Shown here one piece after another: positions 24,780 to 36,740 of a stretch of DNA of 64,000 nt. Origin of the DNA: Tethya wilhelma (lineage: Eukaryota > Porifera > Demospongiae > Tethyida > Tethyidae). A model generated the notes under the pieces. It saw nothing but the letters and a program-made list of their open reading frames with translations. It was not told where the DNA came from and searched no databases. A program made the translations under genes and the position numbers. Numbering within the stretch: position 1 is the stretch's first letter; every line of letters starts with the position of its first letter. The stretch spans positions 251,568 to 315,567 of the forward strand of contig CAXIPT010000019.1 in NCBI GenBank assembly GCA_964030475.1, read 5' to 3'.

Positions 24780-25226
24780 CACCATTTGAAATAAGTGTGT
24801 CTGTTGCCCTATACTTGTAACTTCTCATTGCTTCCGCACTCTTTAGTGCTAAATTTCTTACCACTGATTCAACACCTAAAAAGTTGGTATAGCTATAAAA
24901 TTGTCATGATGATTGAGATTAAGAGCTTACCCACGAACGATCAAGCTTGAGTAATTAACTCAGTGATTGCTGCTGCTGACATTGTCTGGTTGCAGGTTGC
25001 TCCAGTATTACTAGAACTAAATTCATGTCGTAGGATTATCTAGTTCCCTCTCTAAATTTCGAGGGTTATTGACTTCAGGTACAGAAAGCCTAACATTGGC
25101 CATAAATGAACAGTAGGTAGCATTCATCCTTGCATTCCTTACTGAAGTCATATTTACCGTGAACTGGCGTAAGTCATTTGCATGTGGGGCATTTACCAGA
25201 ACGTGGTTCCACAGTACCAGGGTCAT
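24780..25226 (-). other. Possible exons of an unrecognised gene
   Basis: Two minus-strand stretches look coding: 25226-25023, where one frame is Cys-rich (GKCPTCKC...), and about 24885-24780 (ESVVRNLALKSAEAMRSY). No reliable junction links them and the family is unknown. Confidence 0.2.
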
Positions 25227-25734
25227 AGGGTCAAATATGTTAAAAAAAAAAAAAGAGGAAGGTCAAAGTTCATAATTAAGCGTTAGTGTTGACTGCAATC
25301 AAAGGATCAAGGACCATTGTTACCCACAATCAAGAAGACTTTTTGTGGATCTCTCTCTCTCTCTCTCTGACTCTTATCCCAGTCGCAAATGAAACCATAT
25401 GTGGAGTGGGAGTGACTACCCCTTGCTTCTCCGTATGGCAGCCATTCATTTCTATACTATTCATCAACTACTTTGAAAATCAAGTGACAAACCAGACATA
25501 ATATTATGTGTGTTATTTGGAATCCGAATATTCATGGAATGCCTGCTCTACCTGAATATTTCTGAAGTGTCTGTAACCAGTTACCTTTCAGTCTTCAATA
25601 TTTAGGAGATGATGTAGACTTCTTTGTTACTAGTTGTCAGTATAAGATCACCAAAGCAAGTAAGTTTTGTTAGATTCAGCTTCAGCCTTCTGAGATATCG
25701 ATGCTGCACTTTACTGATACCATAGATTATAATA

Positions 25735-26240
25735 ATTATTCCCAGTACGGTAGTACTGGGTACACAGGAATGGCACGGATGCCCCATTAGCCCAATACAA
25801 ATATTCACGCGAATAACTCTGCAAAAACTGAGCGCTTGGCACTAAAAGGCTTCTCAAGCTGTTATATAGCTCATTCTCTTTCTAAAAAGCCGAAAAACAT
25901 GGCCTAAAGCCATCGTTAAAGTACTAAACTAAACTATGACAAACCTCCAATATTCTCCTTCTTCTTCTTCTTCTTCTATGTTGGCTCAGAGACCGCTCGC
26001 TTTCAGAAGCTGATTCTTGAACGAATAAACTTGGTATATTTGTCTTCAGTCGCTTTTGGCATCGGTTATTCATGTCTCTCGTCCAGTCGCTAGATACAAG
26101 ACAGAAAGCGCCTTCTCCATATGGCCGCCATTAATTTCTAAACTCATGCATTATTCATGAATACTTGGGCATTCAACTTTACAACTCTTTCCACATAGGC
26201 AAGTGTGCGTTATTTGGAATCCACAGCTTACCTGACCAGT
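25735..26240 (+). repeat. Interspersed repeat R2, near full length
   Basis: It begins with a palindrome around cagtacggtagtactggg and continues through aggaatggcacgg, ggcctaaagccatcg, gattcttgaacgaataaac and ctagatacaag. Other copies at 7580, 21555, 26843, 27770 and 29577 define the family. There is no coding capacity. Confidence 0.78.
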
Positions 26241-26455
26241 GGCTGAACTCTACCTTTCTTCAATAACTATCTTGCTACTATTGAATAAGCAACTTAGCAC
26301 TGAAGGCAACAAAGTTTTGTGATGCCACTGTTCCGCCTGCAGTGATGCCAGGTCCTGCAAATTCAGTAAGCTAGCAACGTCACACATTCAGTCGGACACA
26401 CACACTACACACAGTACAAACTCACTGATTAGAATTATGAAAAAATGAGAGCAAA

Positions 26456-26734
26456 CAAGAATAAAAAACATTTAAAAATGTAACGAGACACAGGAATGGC
26501 CAAATCATAAAAAAGAAAGCAAACAAGTGGAATGGCTGTTAAAGTGTGTAAAGAATTCTTCCTATGGGCGAAATGAAGGACTTGACACTGTAAAAAAACT
26601 ATTACATGCAGCCCATAGAAGGATTCTGCACACACTTTTAACAGCCATTCCACTTGTTTGCATGCATATGCTTTCTTTTTTATGATTTGGCCATTCCTGT
26701 TTCTCATTACATTTTTAAATGTTTTTTATTCTTG
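26456..26734. repeat. Foldback MITE M1, complete copy
   Basis: Long inverted arms run from caagaataaaaaacattt at the left edge to its complement ending attcttg at 26734. They pair over more than 100 bases around a short loop, so the element can form one long hairpin. It has no coding capacity. It is the reference copy for those at 7770, 13290, 21250 and 42495. Confidence 0.88.
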
Positions 26735-26842
26735 TAAGCTATAGTATCCATGTTGATAGTGTACAAGTAAGTACTATATACACACAAACTCAAATGAGAT
26801 AAGAATTATGAAAAAATGAGATTAAAAAACTGAAAAAAACAG

Positions 26843-27500
26843 TATTCACGCCAGTAACTCTGCAAAACTGAGCGCTTCGCACTAAAAACATGGTCTAAAA
26901 CCATGGCTAAGGTGCTGAACTAACTAACCTCCAATTTTCTCTGGCCTTCTTCTATCAGTGTATCTTGAAGACGGTTCACTTTCAGACACTGATTCTTGAA
27001 CGAAAAAATTTGGTACCATTGCTTTTTGTATCGTGTGTTTGAGTGAATGGCTAGACAGTGGTGGATCTAGGATTTGAAAAAGAAGGGTTCCAATCAACGC
27101 GCGCACAGCGCGCGGGGAAAATTTTTTAGCTAAGCCACGCCCACTTCTGCTTGTAAAGCCCCGCCCCTTTAGCGTGCGGACAGCTAGCAACAAGGCCTGA
27201 ATGGAGAAAAAAACTGCAGAAAGAGTCAGAAACTATATTATATTAAACTAAAGACTGCTATACAGTGAGATTTTGAGTTGCTTTTGGTATTTTTAAGTTG
27301 AAAGGGGGGTTCCAGCTAGCACTTTTCCAGTTCCCACAGTTAATTATTATGCGAGGTCTCAGCTGAAAGAGGGGTTCCATGGAACCCTAGTAACCACCCT
27401 AAATCCGCCACTGCTAGATACAAGGTGAAAAGTCAGTCTCCAAATGCCAGGGCAGCCATTACTTGTAAGCTCATGCATTAATCATTAGCTGGCTACCCTT
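26843..27500 (+). repeat. Repeat R2 interrupted by a MITE
   Basis: R2 sequence runs 26843-27055 and resumes at 27414. The junction ctaga is duplicated around the nested MITE. Uninterrupted R2 copies at about 26090 and 29812 show the empty site gctagat. Confidence 0.75.
27056..27413. mobile_element. hAT-type MITE with 5-bp target duplication (358 bp)
   Basis: The ends are CAGTGGTGGATCTAGG and CCTAAATCCGCCACTG (inverted). The 5-base target duplication CTAGA lies at 27051-27055 and 27414-27418. CAGNGGCGG-type ends are widespread in hAT-like MITEs. There is no internal gene. Confidence 0.85.
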
Positions 27501-27769
27501 TCCATACTGAAGTGTATGTAGCAAGAAGCAGATCACCAAGTTCTATCATGTTCTCTTGTTCTCTGTGTTCAGCTCTTTGCTTCTTTCTTTAGGTATTTAC
27601 CAGTAATAACTCTGTTAAAAAAGTCGCTGTTAGTAGAGACTCAGTTTGAGTCTGTGTTTCAGCTCAGTGTTGCCACAGTCTGTAGCCTACCTGGCATCAC
27701 AGGCTATTGGCAAGTACTCAGCTAGATACTGAATTTCACTTCTAGAAACTACTAAACCTATTCCCATTA

Positions 27770-27870
27770 CAGTAGTACTAGGTACATGCATAGAAATGGC
27801 ATGGATGGCCCATTAGTGCAATACAAATATTCATGCAAATAACTCTACAAAAACTAAGTACTTGGCCACT
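27770..27870 (+). repeat. Partial repeat R2
   Basis: It shares cagtagtactaggtacatg, ggatggcccattag and the following block with R2, then diverges. Confidence 0.6.
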
Positions 27871-28229
27871 TAAAGGAACTATATTTACTCAGTGTAGTTG
27901 TTGCATTTTGACACTGAGATCAAAGAGAAAACTGTGCCAATATATTGCATATGGCACACTGTGTAAGTGGCAAACTGTGCCGATATCACCACTATGCCAT
28001 TATCTTCATGCTTGAGTGAACACTGTAGTCTTGCTAAAGCAACAAATTAGTGCATGCGCACATGCCAGATGCGGCCCTCGGGCCATACTGTGCCAATAAC
28101 TGGCATGTGGCACTCGTGCTTGTGCAATAACTAATACTTAAGTCATTACCTTAACTTTGGCCTAATTAATATTCAGGATTGTTCGCAACAAATTGTGACC
28201 CAATTTAGGAAAACTGACCAGATGTAGTA

Positions 28230-28950
28230 AAACTTTATTTGTAGTAATCGGCGATTGTAGTGTAATTCGCGATGCGTGCGCGAAATTAATTTTTTTGCAC
28301 CAATGGGGAGGGGCACACCTTTGCGAGCTGCAAACGTGATTTTATGGGTGGGGCTGCTTCCATTGCTGAGATATAAGCGTTTGAATGCAGCTATGTCAGC
28401 CATGGCTAGCTTTTCTCCCGTTAGTACACGGGGATGCATTGCCATGTTCATTGATTAATTATTCTGATAAGTACATGATGCAGCTGCTGCTGTGCATCTC
28501 AATATAATCTTGCATATTTAATGTGCAACAAAAAAACAATGCATTGTTCATGAACTACACACTTCTAGCAGAAAGAAACCTCTTGCAGATGATCAGAAGA
28601 TGGCCCACAGTGTTGCAGAATCGCTGCATGGGCTATGCCAGGAGCTGTTTATCTGTGCATAATAATGAATGAATGTATTGTACATTGTGTATAATAAATT
28701 TGCAATGAAATTTGTGGGAGAAAGTGTTTCTTATTATGGGCAATAAGTATTAGCTAAACTGTTTCCTACAGTTAGAATAGCTATAGATGCATGCATTAAT
28801 ATTGGGCGCTTATTTCTGCGCCATTTATAGCTTAGTTACTCTAGTTACAGCCCACCCGCTACATTATTCTACATAGTAGACTGACTTACTTTCTTGGTGA
28901 ATCCTCCTGGAAGGCTCCCTGGTCTTCTGTGCCTTTAAAAAGGCTCATAA
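28230..28950. repeat. Repeat family R4
   Basis: The blocks gcgcgaaatt, gggctgcttccattgctgag and a ctggtcttct/cttactttc tail recur with divergence at 36170-36740. No coding potential was recognised. Confidence 0.45.
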
Positions 28951-29576
28951 AGTAAGTTTTAACTAGCGCTTCAACTAACTTCATTCATATTCTGATACTA
29001 CACTAAAATTGTACCACAAACATAAATTGTTTGTAACACGGATAGTATACAGAGTTTGTGTACTCGCGCTTAGCAACGTATTCGCTCACGATTTTAGGCT
29101 GAGGACAACCCTTGTTGCTATGGCAACCAAACTTTATCAACTTGATCAGTAGATGATGCTTAACAAAATGTTGTTGGGGGGTGTTGTCATGCATTATTGA
29201 ATTAAAGATATTCAATTTTTTTCTATTAAATGCACACCAGCTGAAACCTCGGCCATATCTCCTGAACGGTATGACAAAATTTTACCTCCCTTTAAAAGAT
29301 TGTACTTTATGATGATACGATCCTGTTCTGAAGTTTTGGTTGCCATAGAAACAGGGGAAGTCCTCCAGAAAATGAATTATTCATATTTTTAGTGAAGTTG
29401 TCAATATTTTCATGAATATTAATTACTTAATTTCGAAAATTTAGAAACATGTAATAAAAAGGTTATATTTTGAGGGAATGTAATAATATTTAGCGAAAAA
29501 GGTAGTAGATTTAGTCAATATGATTTTTTATTATGGACATTTTAGGTTGTTTTGCTAATTGACCCAGGCCTTATTG
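28951..29576. other. No recognised feature
   Basis: AT-rich non-coding sequence between repeats R4 and R2. Confidence 0.35.
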
Positions 29577-29845
29577 TGCATCATTCTCTTTTTAATGAGC
29601 TCAAAAACATGGCCTAAAGACATCGCTAAAGTATCAAACTAAAATATGCAAAACCTCCATTTTTCTCCTTCTGATTCTTTTTTTTTTTTCTATCTTTGGA
29701 ACAACTGTTCTCACTGACCGCTCATTTTCAGAAGCTGATTCTTGAACGAATAAACTTGGTATCTTTGTCTTCGTGTACATTTAGTATCGGTTTTCCGTGT
29801 CTCTCATTGGGTGGCTAGATTACAAGGTGAAAGCATGTGGAGAAA
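29577..29845 (+). repeat. Repeat R2 copy
   Basis: It contains aaacatggcctaaagacat, gattcttgaacgaataaac and ggtggctagattacaagg, collinear with the copy at 25735. Confidence 0.7.
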
Positions 29846-29846
29846 G

Positions 29847-30190
29847 GTCATTATTGAATTGAATTGAATCCACAGTGAAAAGGGTGTACAGAAGGCTGTA
29901 CAGCCTATGGTGTGTACTCCCCTACACAAATTAACACAGACAGATTAGGTCCTAAAAAGAGTAGTAAGATTTAAGCTACTTACGAATGATAAAAGTGGTA
30001 AAAAGAGAAAATTAGAAAATTGGTTGTTGGTCTAAAAAGTACTCTGTTAGTTTTTTCTTAATGCTTGAAGGGAGGTAGAGTGCACAATCTCACTGGGTAA
30101 GTTGTTCCAGATGAATGGGGCATTGATGAAGAACGAGTATCGATAGCAGTTGATTCTTGAATGATTACAAGTTAGAGTGAGATTGTGAGA
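29847..30190 (-). mobile_element. LINE 3' end with (ATTCA)n tail
   Basis: On the minus strand the frame reads FFINAPFIWNNLPSEIV and ends at a stop near 30015. Then comes a non-coding 3' end finishing in attcaattcaattcaat at about 29847-29862. WN-x-LP is the conserved terminal block of CR1/L2-like LINEs, and a short tandem tail is typical of them. Only the extreme 3' part was inserted. Confidence 0.68.
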
Positions 30191-30486
30191 AATGCATCAT
30201 GCATGCTCTATATGTCATTGATAGTGTCATGGATGCATGCCCATCCAAATAATAATGGTCTGATTATATTTTGCTCTGACTGCAGCTGTTAACCCGTCAT
30301 GCTGTTTTCAAACTTCTTTAATAGTTTATCATTTTGAAGATTATGAAACTTGGATAATGATAATATAATGGTATGTAGCTAGAATTGCGTTCACATTCCA
30401 AAGCATAGTTGACATTGAGATAGTAATCATTGTATTGTTGCTATAATGATCATGAGTAAGAGTTTATTCCAAATCAGCTCCTTGTC

Positions 30487-30690
30487 CTATGTAAGGAGCC
30501 AACGGTTATCTTCAATAACTTCTTTCCTATGGTCTTCATAGGAATACACAAGTTTTTCTTTTGTGTTGACGTCTCGCTTTGCCACAAAAAAGAGTCTTGG
30601 TTTCCCATCAACCGTGGCAGAGCATTGGCTTGCATAACAGAGTGATTTATTAGTCGGCCCATTGTGTTGTCTTCTTTGGTTGCATCAATA
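30487..30690 (-). pseudogene. SET-domain gene, last exon, inverted relative to the preceding exon
   Basis: The exon begins after an AG acceptor (GAGTAG) and encodes IDATKED, GRLINHS (the cofactor-binding NHS motif), RLFFVAKRD and the C-terminal Y-S-Y-E-D segment, ending WLLT and TAG at 30487-30489. These are the post-insert half of a SET methyltransferase domain, resembling the KMT5A (SET8) group. A one-base deletion near 30623 breaks the frame. The upstream half of the domain lies on the opposite strand just to the right. Confidence 0.8.
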
Positions 30691-30774
30691 CTACTCAAAT
30701 TAACCATTGCCACTGCATGTACACAAATTGCAATCTCTTACCATATTTTTTTGAATTGCATTTAAAGAAGAACA

Positions 30775-31015
30775 TACACATTACAACATTATTGGATAAC
30801 CCACCAGAGAAGGCAGGGCATCTCCAAGTGGTAAATGTTGGCCTCAAGGGGAGAGGAGTGGTTACGAACAAAATGTTTATGAAGGGAGACTTCTTGTGCG
30901 AGTACAAAGGGGAATTACTTGACCATAAGGAGGCAGTTACAAGAGAAAGAAAATACGATACAGATCCGAGTGAGAATAAATAATGTGTTGTCCATTATAC
31001 ACACAAGTCTGCCTG
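30775..31015 (+). pseudogene. SET-domain gene, penultimate exon
   Basis: The frame encodes GLKGRGVVTNKMFMKGDFLCEYKGEL, here described rather than spelled beyond the SET start 'GRGV...F..GDF..EY.GEL'. That is the N-terminal SET motif that binds S-adenosylmethionine. A TAA at 30981-30983 interrupts it before HKSA and a donor, GCCTG|GTATAT. The donor phase (TG + T) fits the acceptor of the oppositely oriented exon at 30690 and would rebuild C-I-D-A. The two pieces were once one lysine methyltransferase-like gene. Confidence 0.78.
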
Positions 31016-31302
31016 GTATATGAGTCTGTTATACCTTGACACCACAAGCAATTATTTTCCTTCTGCGCACACAAGTGGGAATTGCAATAATCACAGTGAC
31101 AGGGGAGGTCAGATCAACAATACATACAGACACTGAATTATTATACAGTACTCCATATGAGAATTCAAAATTGCTTGTGATACACGCTTGCAATTACTAT
31201 TTTCAGGACAATCTGGTGGAAGTTGTTCGAAATTGATGTCCTCCAACAACTCGCAATAATAGTTATGTAAAAATTGTATGTATGTCCATACACAATGCCA
31301 TG
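31016..31302. other. No recognised feature
   Basis: Intron-like remainder of the SET gene and flank of the next transposon. No conserved frame was seen. Confidence 0.4.
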
Positions 31303-31304
31303 TA

Positions 31305-31333
31305 CAGTGCTTGCAGTCAATAGAGTAGAATTC
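31305..31333 (+). repeat. Left terminal inverted repeat of the DDE/HIRAN transposon
   Basis: It begins CAGTGCTTGCAGTC and ends AGTAGAATTC, preceded by TA. Inverted partners are at 36112-36140, 37055-37083 and 42965-42993. Confidence 0.88.
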
Positions 31334-31913
31334 AATGAATTTGTGGGTGATTACATTAAAAATAGAAATAAGAATAGTTTAAAGCTATGTTTGAAGGTCT
31401 CTAGTGTGAGTGGATGATTGAGGTATAACATATTAGAAAATGTTTCCATGGCAACCTTAGGTTACAAGGATACAGTAATCAATTGACATGACAAAAATGC
31501 TTTATACTTGAAAATTGGTTAGGTGCGAAAAAAGCCTGTGCTTTTCAGCTAAGGTGTGGGACTTTGATACAACTTTTGTATATAGTTTTTCCACTATATA
31601 AGATGCTTGATGTTGCTTGCGTACGTTGGTATCATATACAATACGTACATTTACACCTTTTTGGGGTCCTATTATGTTAGGTGAGTATCTCAAGAATTAA
31701 TGATAGATAAGGTTTCAAACTTATGTATATTATGCATAAATAAATGGCCTAACTTGTGGTATGAAGAACAACTTCACAATCCTTTCACATCTGTAGATAA
31801 TAAGGTAAGCAGTCAGTTTTAATGACATCACAACTGTAAACCGCAATTTTGTGACGTTTCACATAGCACGTTGTGAAATTTGTGGTTAATTTTGATAAGC
31901 CAAAAAGATCGAG

Positions 31914-33044
31914 ATGGCTGTTTTGCTTGCGACTTTTTCCTCTGCTGTGAGAGGCGTTCGCTTCTACGATGTTAGTATTTCGAGTGTGACGGCTGGTGGG
32001 AGGGTAGCGCTCCAGTTAGAACGTACCAATATCCAATATGTACGACAGCAACTGTGTGGCGGTGTACCTGAGGTCCAGTTTGTTCATTGACATGTCGGGA
32101 CACCTCGCTAGGCTTACCTTGCACCACTGTTAAGATCAGGATTGCATGCGACAGAGTAAGTCATGTTGTTCATTATTGTCCTCACGGTTTATAGAGCCGG
32201 GATAATCATAGTATGATTGTAATAGTGTTATCACAGGACCTGTGTACCAACAAGATGGGAAGTTTTAGACACAATACTGGCTGCGTACACTTCATGGAGT
32301 TCAGGTACTTGCTTCCATACAGATTGATGAGGCATTTTATGTTTGACAAAACATTTAATTATTTATATGTGTAGTTCTTCACATCAACTACATCACCTTC
32401 ATCTATGGCAGACGAGGGAAGAGCTGATGAGAGTGATGGAAGGAAGTCTGTTGTTGACAATCAGGGACAGGACAATGACAGTGACAAACAGACTACAACG
32501 AGAACTGACAACCAATTCTGACACAAACACTACATATGTACTTTGAACAGCACCAACCAGACTGGATTGGTGTACTGAACAAGAGTACTGATACTGCAGA
32601 ACCACCCTTCTTTAAGCGCTTACATACAGAGACTGACAGTGACGTAATTGTTGTTTCACCCCCTAGGCCACCCTCCACAGTGACTGACAGTGACGCTACA
32701 GGACTAGACATTGTTTCACTCCCTAGGCCACCCTCAACAGTGACTAACAGTGACGCTTCAAGACTAGACATTGTTTTACTCCCTATAGGTCACCCTCCAC
32801 AGTGACTGACAGTGACGCTATAAGACTAGACACTGTTTCACTCCCTAGGCCACCCTCTACTGACAGTGACGTTACAACGCTAGACATTGTTTCACCCCCT
32901 AGGCCACCCTCTACTGACAGTGACGCTACAATCCCACTATCTCCCACTTCCCAACATCCCCCTACCTGCAAATTTAAGTTAACAATACAATTACGACCCC
33001 GACGATCTGACTTGACTGATTCTGATGCAACAGAGTCTATTTGA
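31914..33044 (+). pseudogene. HIRAN-domain-like protein gene of the transposon, frame-broken
   Basis: The ATG at 31914 opens a frame with VRGVRFYD...GGRVALQLERTN. After a one-base shift it reads YDSNCVAVYL...GHLAR, and after a further shift AYLAPLLRSGL. This order matches the HIRAN fold (strand, 'L-x-R-E-x-x-N-x-x-D-x-N-x-I-x-V', 'G-H-L-x-R-x-x-A-x-x-L-A-P'), which in HLTF/Rad5 proteins binds 3' DNA ends. Exons 31914-32155, 32237-32304 and from 32412 join in phase through GT-AG introns. An acidic segment (DEGRADESDGRK) and Pro/Ser/Asp-rich repeats follow, to a stop at 33042-33044, with a TGA and at least one more frame change. As sequenced it is not translatable as one protein. Confidence 0.66.
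32640..32935 (+). repeat. In-gene tandem repeat coding PRPPST...DSDAT units
   Basis: About five units of 54-63 bases, each with cctaggccaccctc and gacagtgacgctac, encode a Pro/Ser/Thr/Asp-rich linker in the HIRAN-like gene. The third unit has an indel (cctataggtcaccc) that breaks the frame. Confidence 0.88.
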
Positions 33045-33099
33045 TACACACAATCAATCAAGGTACTAGCTATTCATAACAAGTAATAACACTACATTT

Positions 33100-34676
33100 T
33101 GTCTTTGTCTGTACCTACTCTTCTGTGTGATTTATACAATTTAATAATACTATCCACATTTTCTGTTGTGTACCCTTCCCTATACGCCTTTTCATAGTCT
33201 TTGCTCTTTTAGAAAAATTTCTTTACCATGTCCTTCTAACTGTCTCTAATCCCTCTGGTACAATTCTCAGACGCACGATGATTCCATTTGCATGGGATCT
33301 AGTATATCTTTTAGGTTGACACCAACATCTTTCGATGGGATTAAGTTTTCAGTGAAACTTTGGGATATACACACACATATGTCCTTTACTTTCAATAATT
33401 AATTCACATAATATTGTCTTACTACTTTTGAAATCATCGAAGGGTTTTAATTTTTCTCTCATGTCTTTTGCCTTCATACCTTTTGTACAGATCCCTCTCT
33501 CCTCCAACACCATCTTCATGCCTTTGGCAGACCCATCAGGAAGCATCATTTCCTGAACCTCTCCATTAAACACTGTTGATCTCATTATTGGCTGTTTGCC
33601 TCCTGGGTGTACATTCATTGCATCTTTATTGAGTGCATTGTCAAATATGAATAGTCCTGTAGTGTTTTAAATTTATTCTCAAATATTGTTGATTTTGTTA
33701 CTTGTTCTATCATAATTATGTTCATTATTCCAGTAACCGTCGCTCTGATGCTCAAGATACTCCCTTGCTTCCTCTCCCAAATACCCATTCATCTCATCAA
33801 TAAAGTCAGATACCATTAATGCTTGGCCAAGAGACTTCTGCTTGAGTGCTTGGACTCTTTCGTCTGCCCAGTGAAAGGACTGATCCGCATTTGTATAAAA
33901 GGTGGACTCGTCATGGAAAACTTTAATTATTGGTCGCTCTTTCTTAAAGGTGTACTTCTGTCAAAATTAATGTTGTCCATCAACTTACAATAACATTTTC
34001 GGTCTTTTACAACATCTTCACGACAAAATATACCCCTTTGCTAAACTGTTTGTATGTAAATCCGAGTTTTCTCAACCAATGAATGCTGTACTCTCACATA
34101 TGTTGATATTCTGTTCCTCCTCAATCATTTGCATAATTGAACAAGAGTCAAATTGGGTTCACCCTTCTTGTATCCGTTCTGTCAGACATATTTGGAGGCC
34201 TGATTGCTCATCATTAATGAGTGATACGATCTTTGAGTGGCAACCACATTGTGAGGACAATACTTCGTGAAGATGGTCATTATCTACGTCCTCAACACTA
34301 GGCCCATTGCATAAGTAATAATACATTTCTCAAATATTAATAATGCAAATGCTTTTTGTACTTCAAATGTACTTTGGTCAATGAATTTCTACTGCCACCA
34401 TCTTTGAATATATGAGGCTTTGTTAGCTTGATTGACCTGAGAGTACTAGTATCAGTATCTTTTGATGTACCCAGCTACATTGAGTGGCCTTTGTAGGATC
34501 ACCTCTTGACAATTTCTTTTCCATTTGTTGGCTGATAGACTCTTTAGTCTTGCTACTGCAACGCCTCTTTGAAGGTTGCTGTTAGTTGCTAATATCAGTC
34601 TGTCAGCAGATAGCCTCTTTCTGGGTAGAGGTTTGTTCTGAAAAGAACGGGTTGAACTAGCACTAGGACTTGACAT
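33100..34676 (-). pseudogene. DDE transposase (IS630/Tc1-like) of copy 1
   Basis: From the ATG at 34676 (MSSPSASSTRS) the minus strand carries a basic N-terminus, a helix-rich DNA-binding part and the catalytic core. The first Asp is in FHDEST (33910-33912), the second in FDNA (33640-33642), and Glu in LNPIE (about 33331-33333), with a MNVHPGGKQP block after the second Asp. The spacing between second Asp and Glu is about 100 residues, much longer than DD34E mariners, so this is a distinct DDE subfamily. Several indels relative to copy 2 (for example near 34020, 34120 and 34320) and stops make it inactive. It faces the HIRAN-like gene tail to tail with about 60 bases between. Confidence 0.75.
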
Positions 34677-34960
34677 CTTGAACACTGACTTGAACTCGAT
34701 AAAATCTAATGACATTTGAATTTTCACGGCACTGACACGTGCATACATGGGGTACACGTNACTTACACTCATCTAGCTTCTTTCTTCCCCGTTCCTTCTC
34801 TTGGTGTGCTTCTACTGCTCATCATGTCTTGTAAGCGTTCAAATTCGAACTGCACGTGGTCGCACATTTTTATGCACGCATATTGTTCTACGCACATTAT
34901 GGCTTCACTACGCGGTGTAAATTACTACGCGTACAACTTCCGTGCAATAGCACCTTTAAA

Positions 34961-36140
34961 GGTGTACTTCTGTCAAATTTAGTTCCAGATCGTCCATCAA
35001 CTTACAATAACATTTTCTGTCTTTTACAACATCTTCACGATCATGGCCGTCAAAATATACCACTTTGCTAAACTGTTTGTATGTAAATCCGAGTTTTCTC
35101 AACCATGATGATGCTGTACTCTCACATATGTTGATATTCTGTTCCATTTGCAAAATTGAACAAGAGTCAAATTGGGTTCACCCTTCTTGTATCCATTCTG
35201 TCGGACATATTAGGAGGCCTTGACTTGAAATTGCTCATCATGAATGAGTGATACAATTTTTGAGTGGCAACCACATTGTGAGGACAATACTTCGTGAAGA
35301 TCGTCATTATCTACGTCCTCAACACTGGATATACTTCCAAAGAAGTCAGCAAATGTACTCATAGCCCATCTCCTTATTACTTCTCCACTAAATCCTGCGA
35401 AACTTGATGCAAAATTTGTAGCCTCAATAATGCCCATTCCATAAGTAGCAATAATTTCTCAAATATTAATAATGCAAATGCTTTTTGTACTTCAAATGTT
35501 GCAATTTGGTCAATGAATTGCCTGATTCTACTGCCACCATCTTTGAATATATGAAACTTGATTAACCTGAGAGTACTAGTATCAGTATCTTTTGATGTAC
35601 CCAGCTTCTCCTTTCTGCATTGAGTGGCCTTTGTAGGATTACCTCTTGACAATTTATTTTCCATTTGTTGGCTGATGGACTCTTTAGTCTTGCTACTGCA
35701 ATGCCTCTTTGAAGGTTATTGTTGGTTGCTAATATCAGACAGGATCAGTCTGTCAGCAGATAGCCTCTTTCTGGGTAGAGGTTTGTTCTGAAAAGAACGG
35801 GTTGAACTAGCACTAGGACTTGACATCTTGAACACTGACTTGAACTTGATAAAATCTAATGACATTTGAAATTTTGCGGCACTGACACATGCATACACGG
35901 GGTACACGTGATCACATTACTTACGTAACAAAATTTTCCAGCGGGAATTGTACACGTCATCATTCAAGATGGCCGCTCCATAGGAAATGTATGGTAAACT
36001 TCTGTATTAACCCTCCTCAGTCTTATTGAGTGTTTACACACTAATGACTGGGCTCAAAGATGTTAAATATTGTTAATTTTTTCATAAATTTTGACCATCA
36101 CAAGCAGGATAGAATTCTACTCTATAGACTGCAAGCACTG
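34961..36140 (-). mobile_element. Second, N-terminal-only copy of the DDE transposon
   Basis: From the right TIR (36112-36140) inward it holds the 5' leader, the MSSPSASSTRS start (35829) and the transposase N-terminus. This continues through EATNFASSF, the WLRKLGFTYK block and VYFDGHDRED, then stops at 34961 before the catalytic residues. It is less deleted than copy 1 over this part but has its own frame breaks (for example near 35720). It lies between two single-N breaks, so its location may be an assembly artefact. Confidence 0.72.
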
Positions 36141-36169
36141 TAGTATATGTGAGGCTCCAAGGGAAAACC

Positions 36170-36740
36170 GGACGTTTGGGAAATTATTGTTTTTAGAGTA
36201 AAATGCGGTTTTAGTTTATTTCGCGTTTTTGCGCGAAATTTTTTTTACTGCACGGGTGCATTGCGCTACATCTCAGCATGCTCCACGCAAAATTTGAGGG
36301 GTGGAGCTGCTTCTGTTGCAGAGATAGACCGTATTGTTCGCCCTGTTTATTTTTATTTAGTTGCTAACACGGAGAACTGTTGCTATGCTGTGCAACAGAC
36401 CGTAGTGAATATTAATGAGCTAGGCAGCTGCCACAAAAATGAATTGTTTATTCGATGTTCTCAGTGCTCTATAAGCTGACTGATCTCAGAATTTTGCTAC
36501 AGCACATGGGCAGAAAGGTAAGCTAAAACTTTATACGTGCTTGTCTAATCCAAGCGCTTACATACAGTAGCTTTCTACTCGTAAGTATTGCCTCTCCCTG
36601 TACTGCGATCGCGTACAGGTTATTTTGAGGCTTATTTTAGTTCTTGGAACTTACTATACCTAGAATCTATCTCTCTGCTAGCAAGCGCTCACCTCCTTGA
36701 GTCCAGTAGCCGTCTCCTGGGTCTTCTTTCCTAGCTACTC
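36170..36740. repeat. Repeat family R4, second copy
   Basis: It shares gcgcgaaatt, gtggagctgcttctgttgca and a downstream gggtcttctttc block with 28230-28950. Confidence 0.42.

Noticed and set aside
32493..33061. Minus-strand Ser/Val/Gly-rich frames
   Set aside because: They are the complement of the Pro/Ser/Asp repeats of the HIRAN-like gene; repeats keep both strands open.
33331..33912. Classical DD34E mariner transposase
   Set aside because: The distance between the second Asp and Glu is about 100 residues, so the element belongs to a different DDE subfamily despite its TA target.
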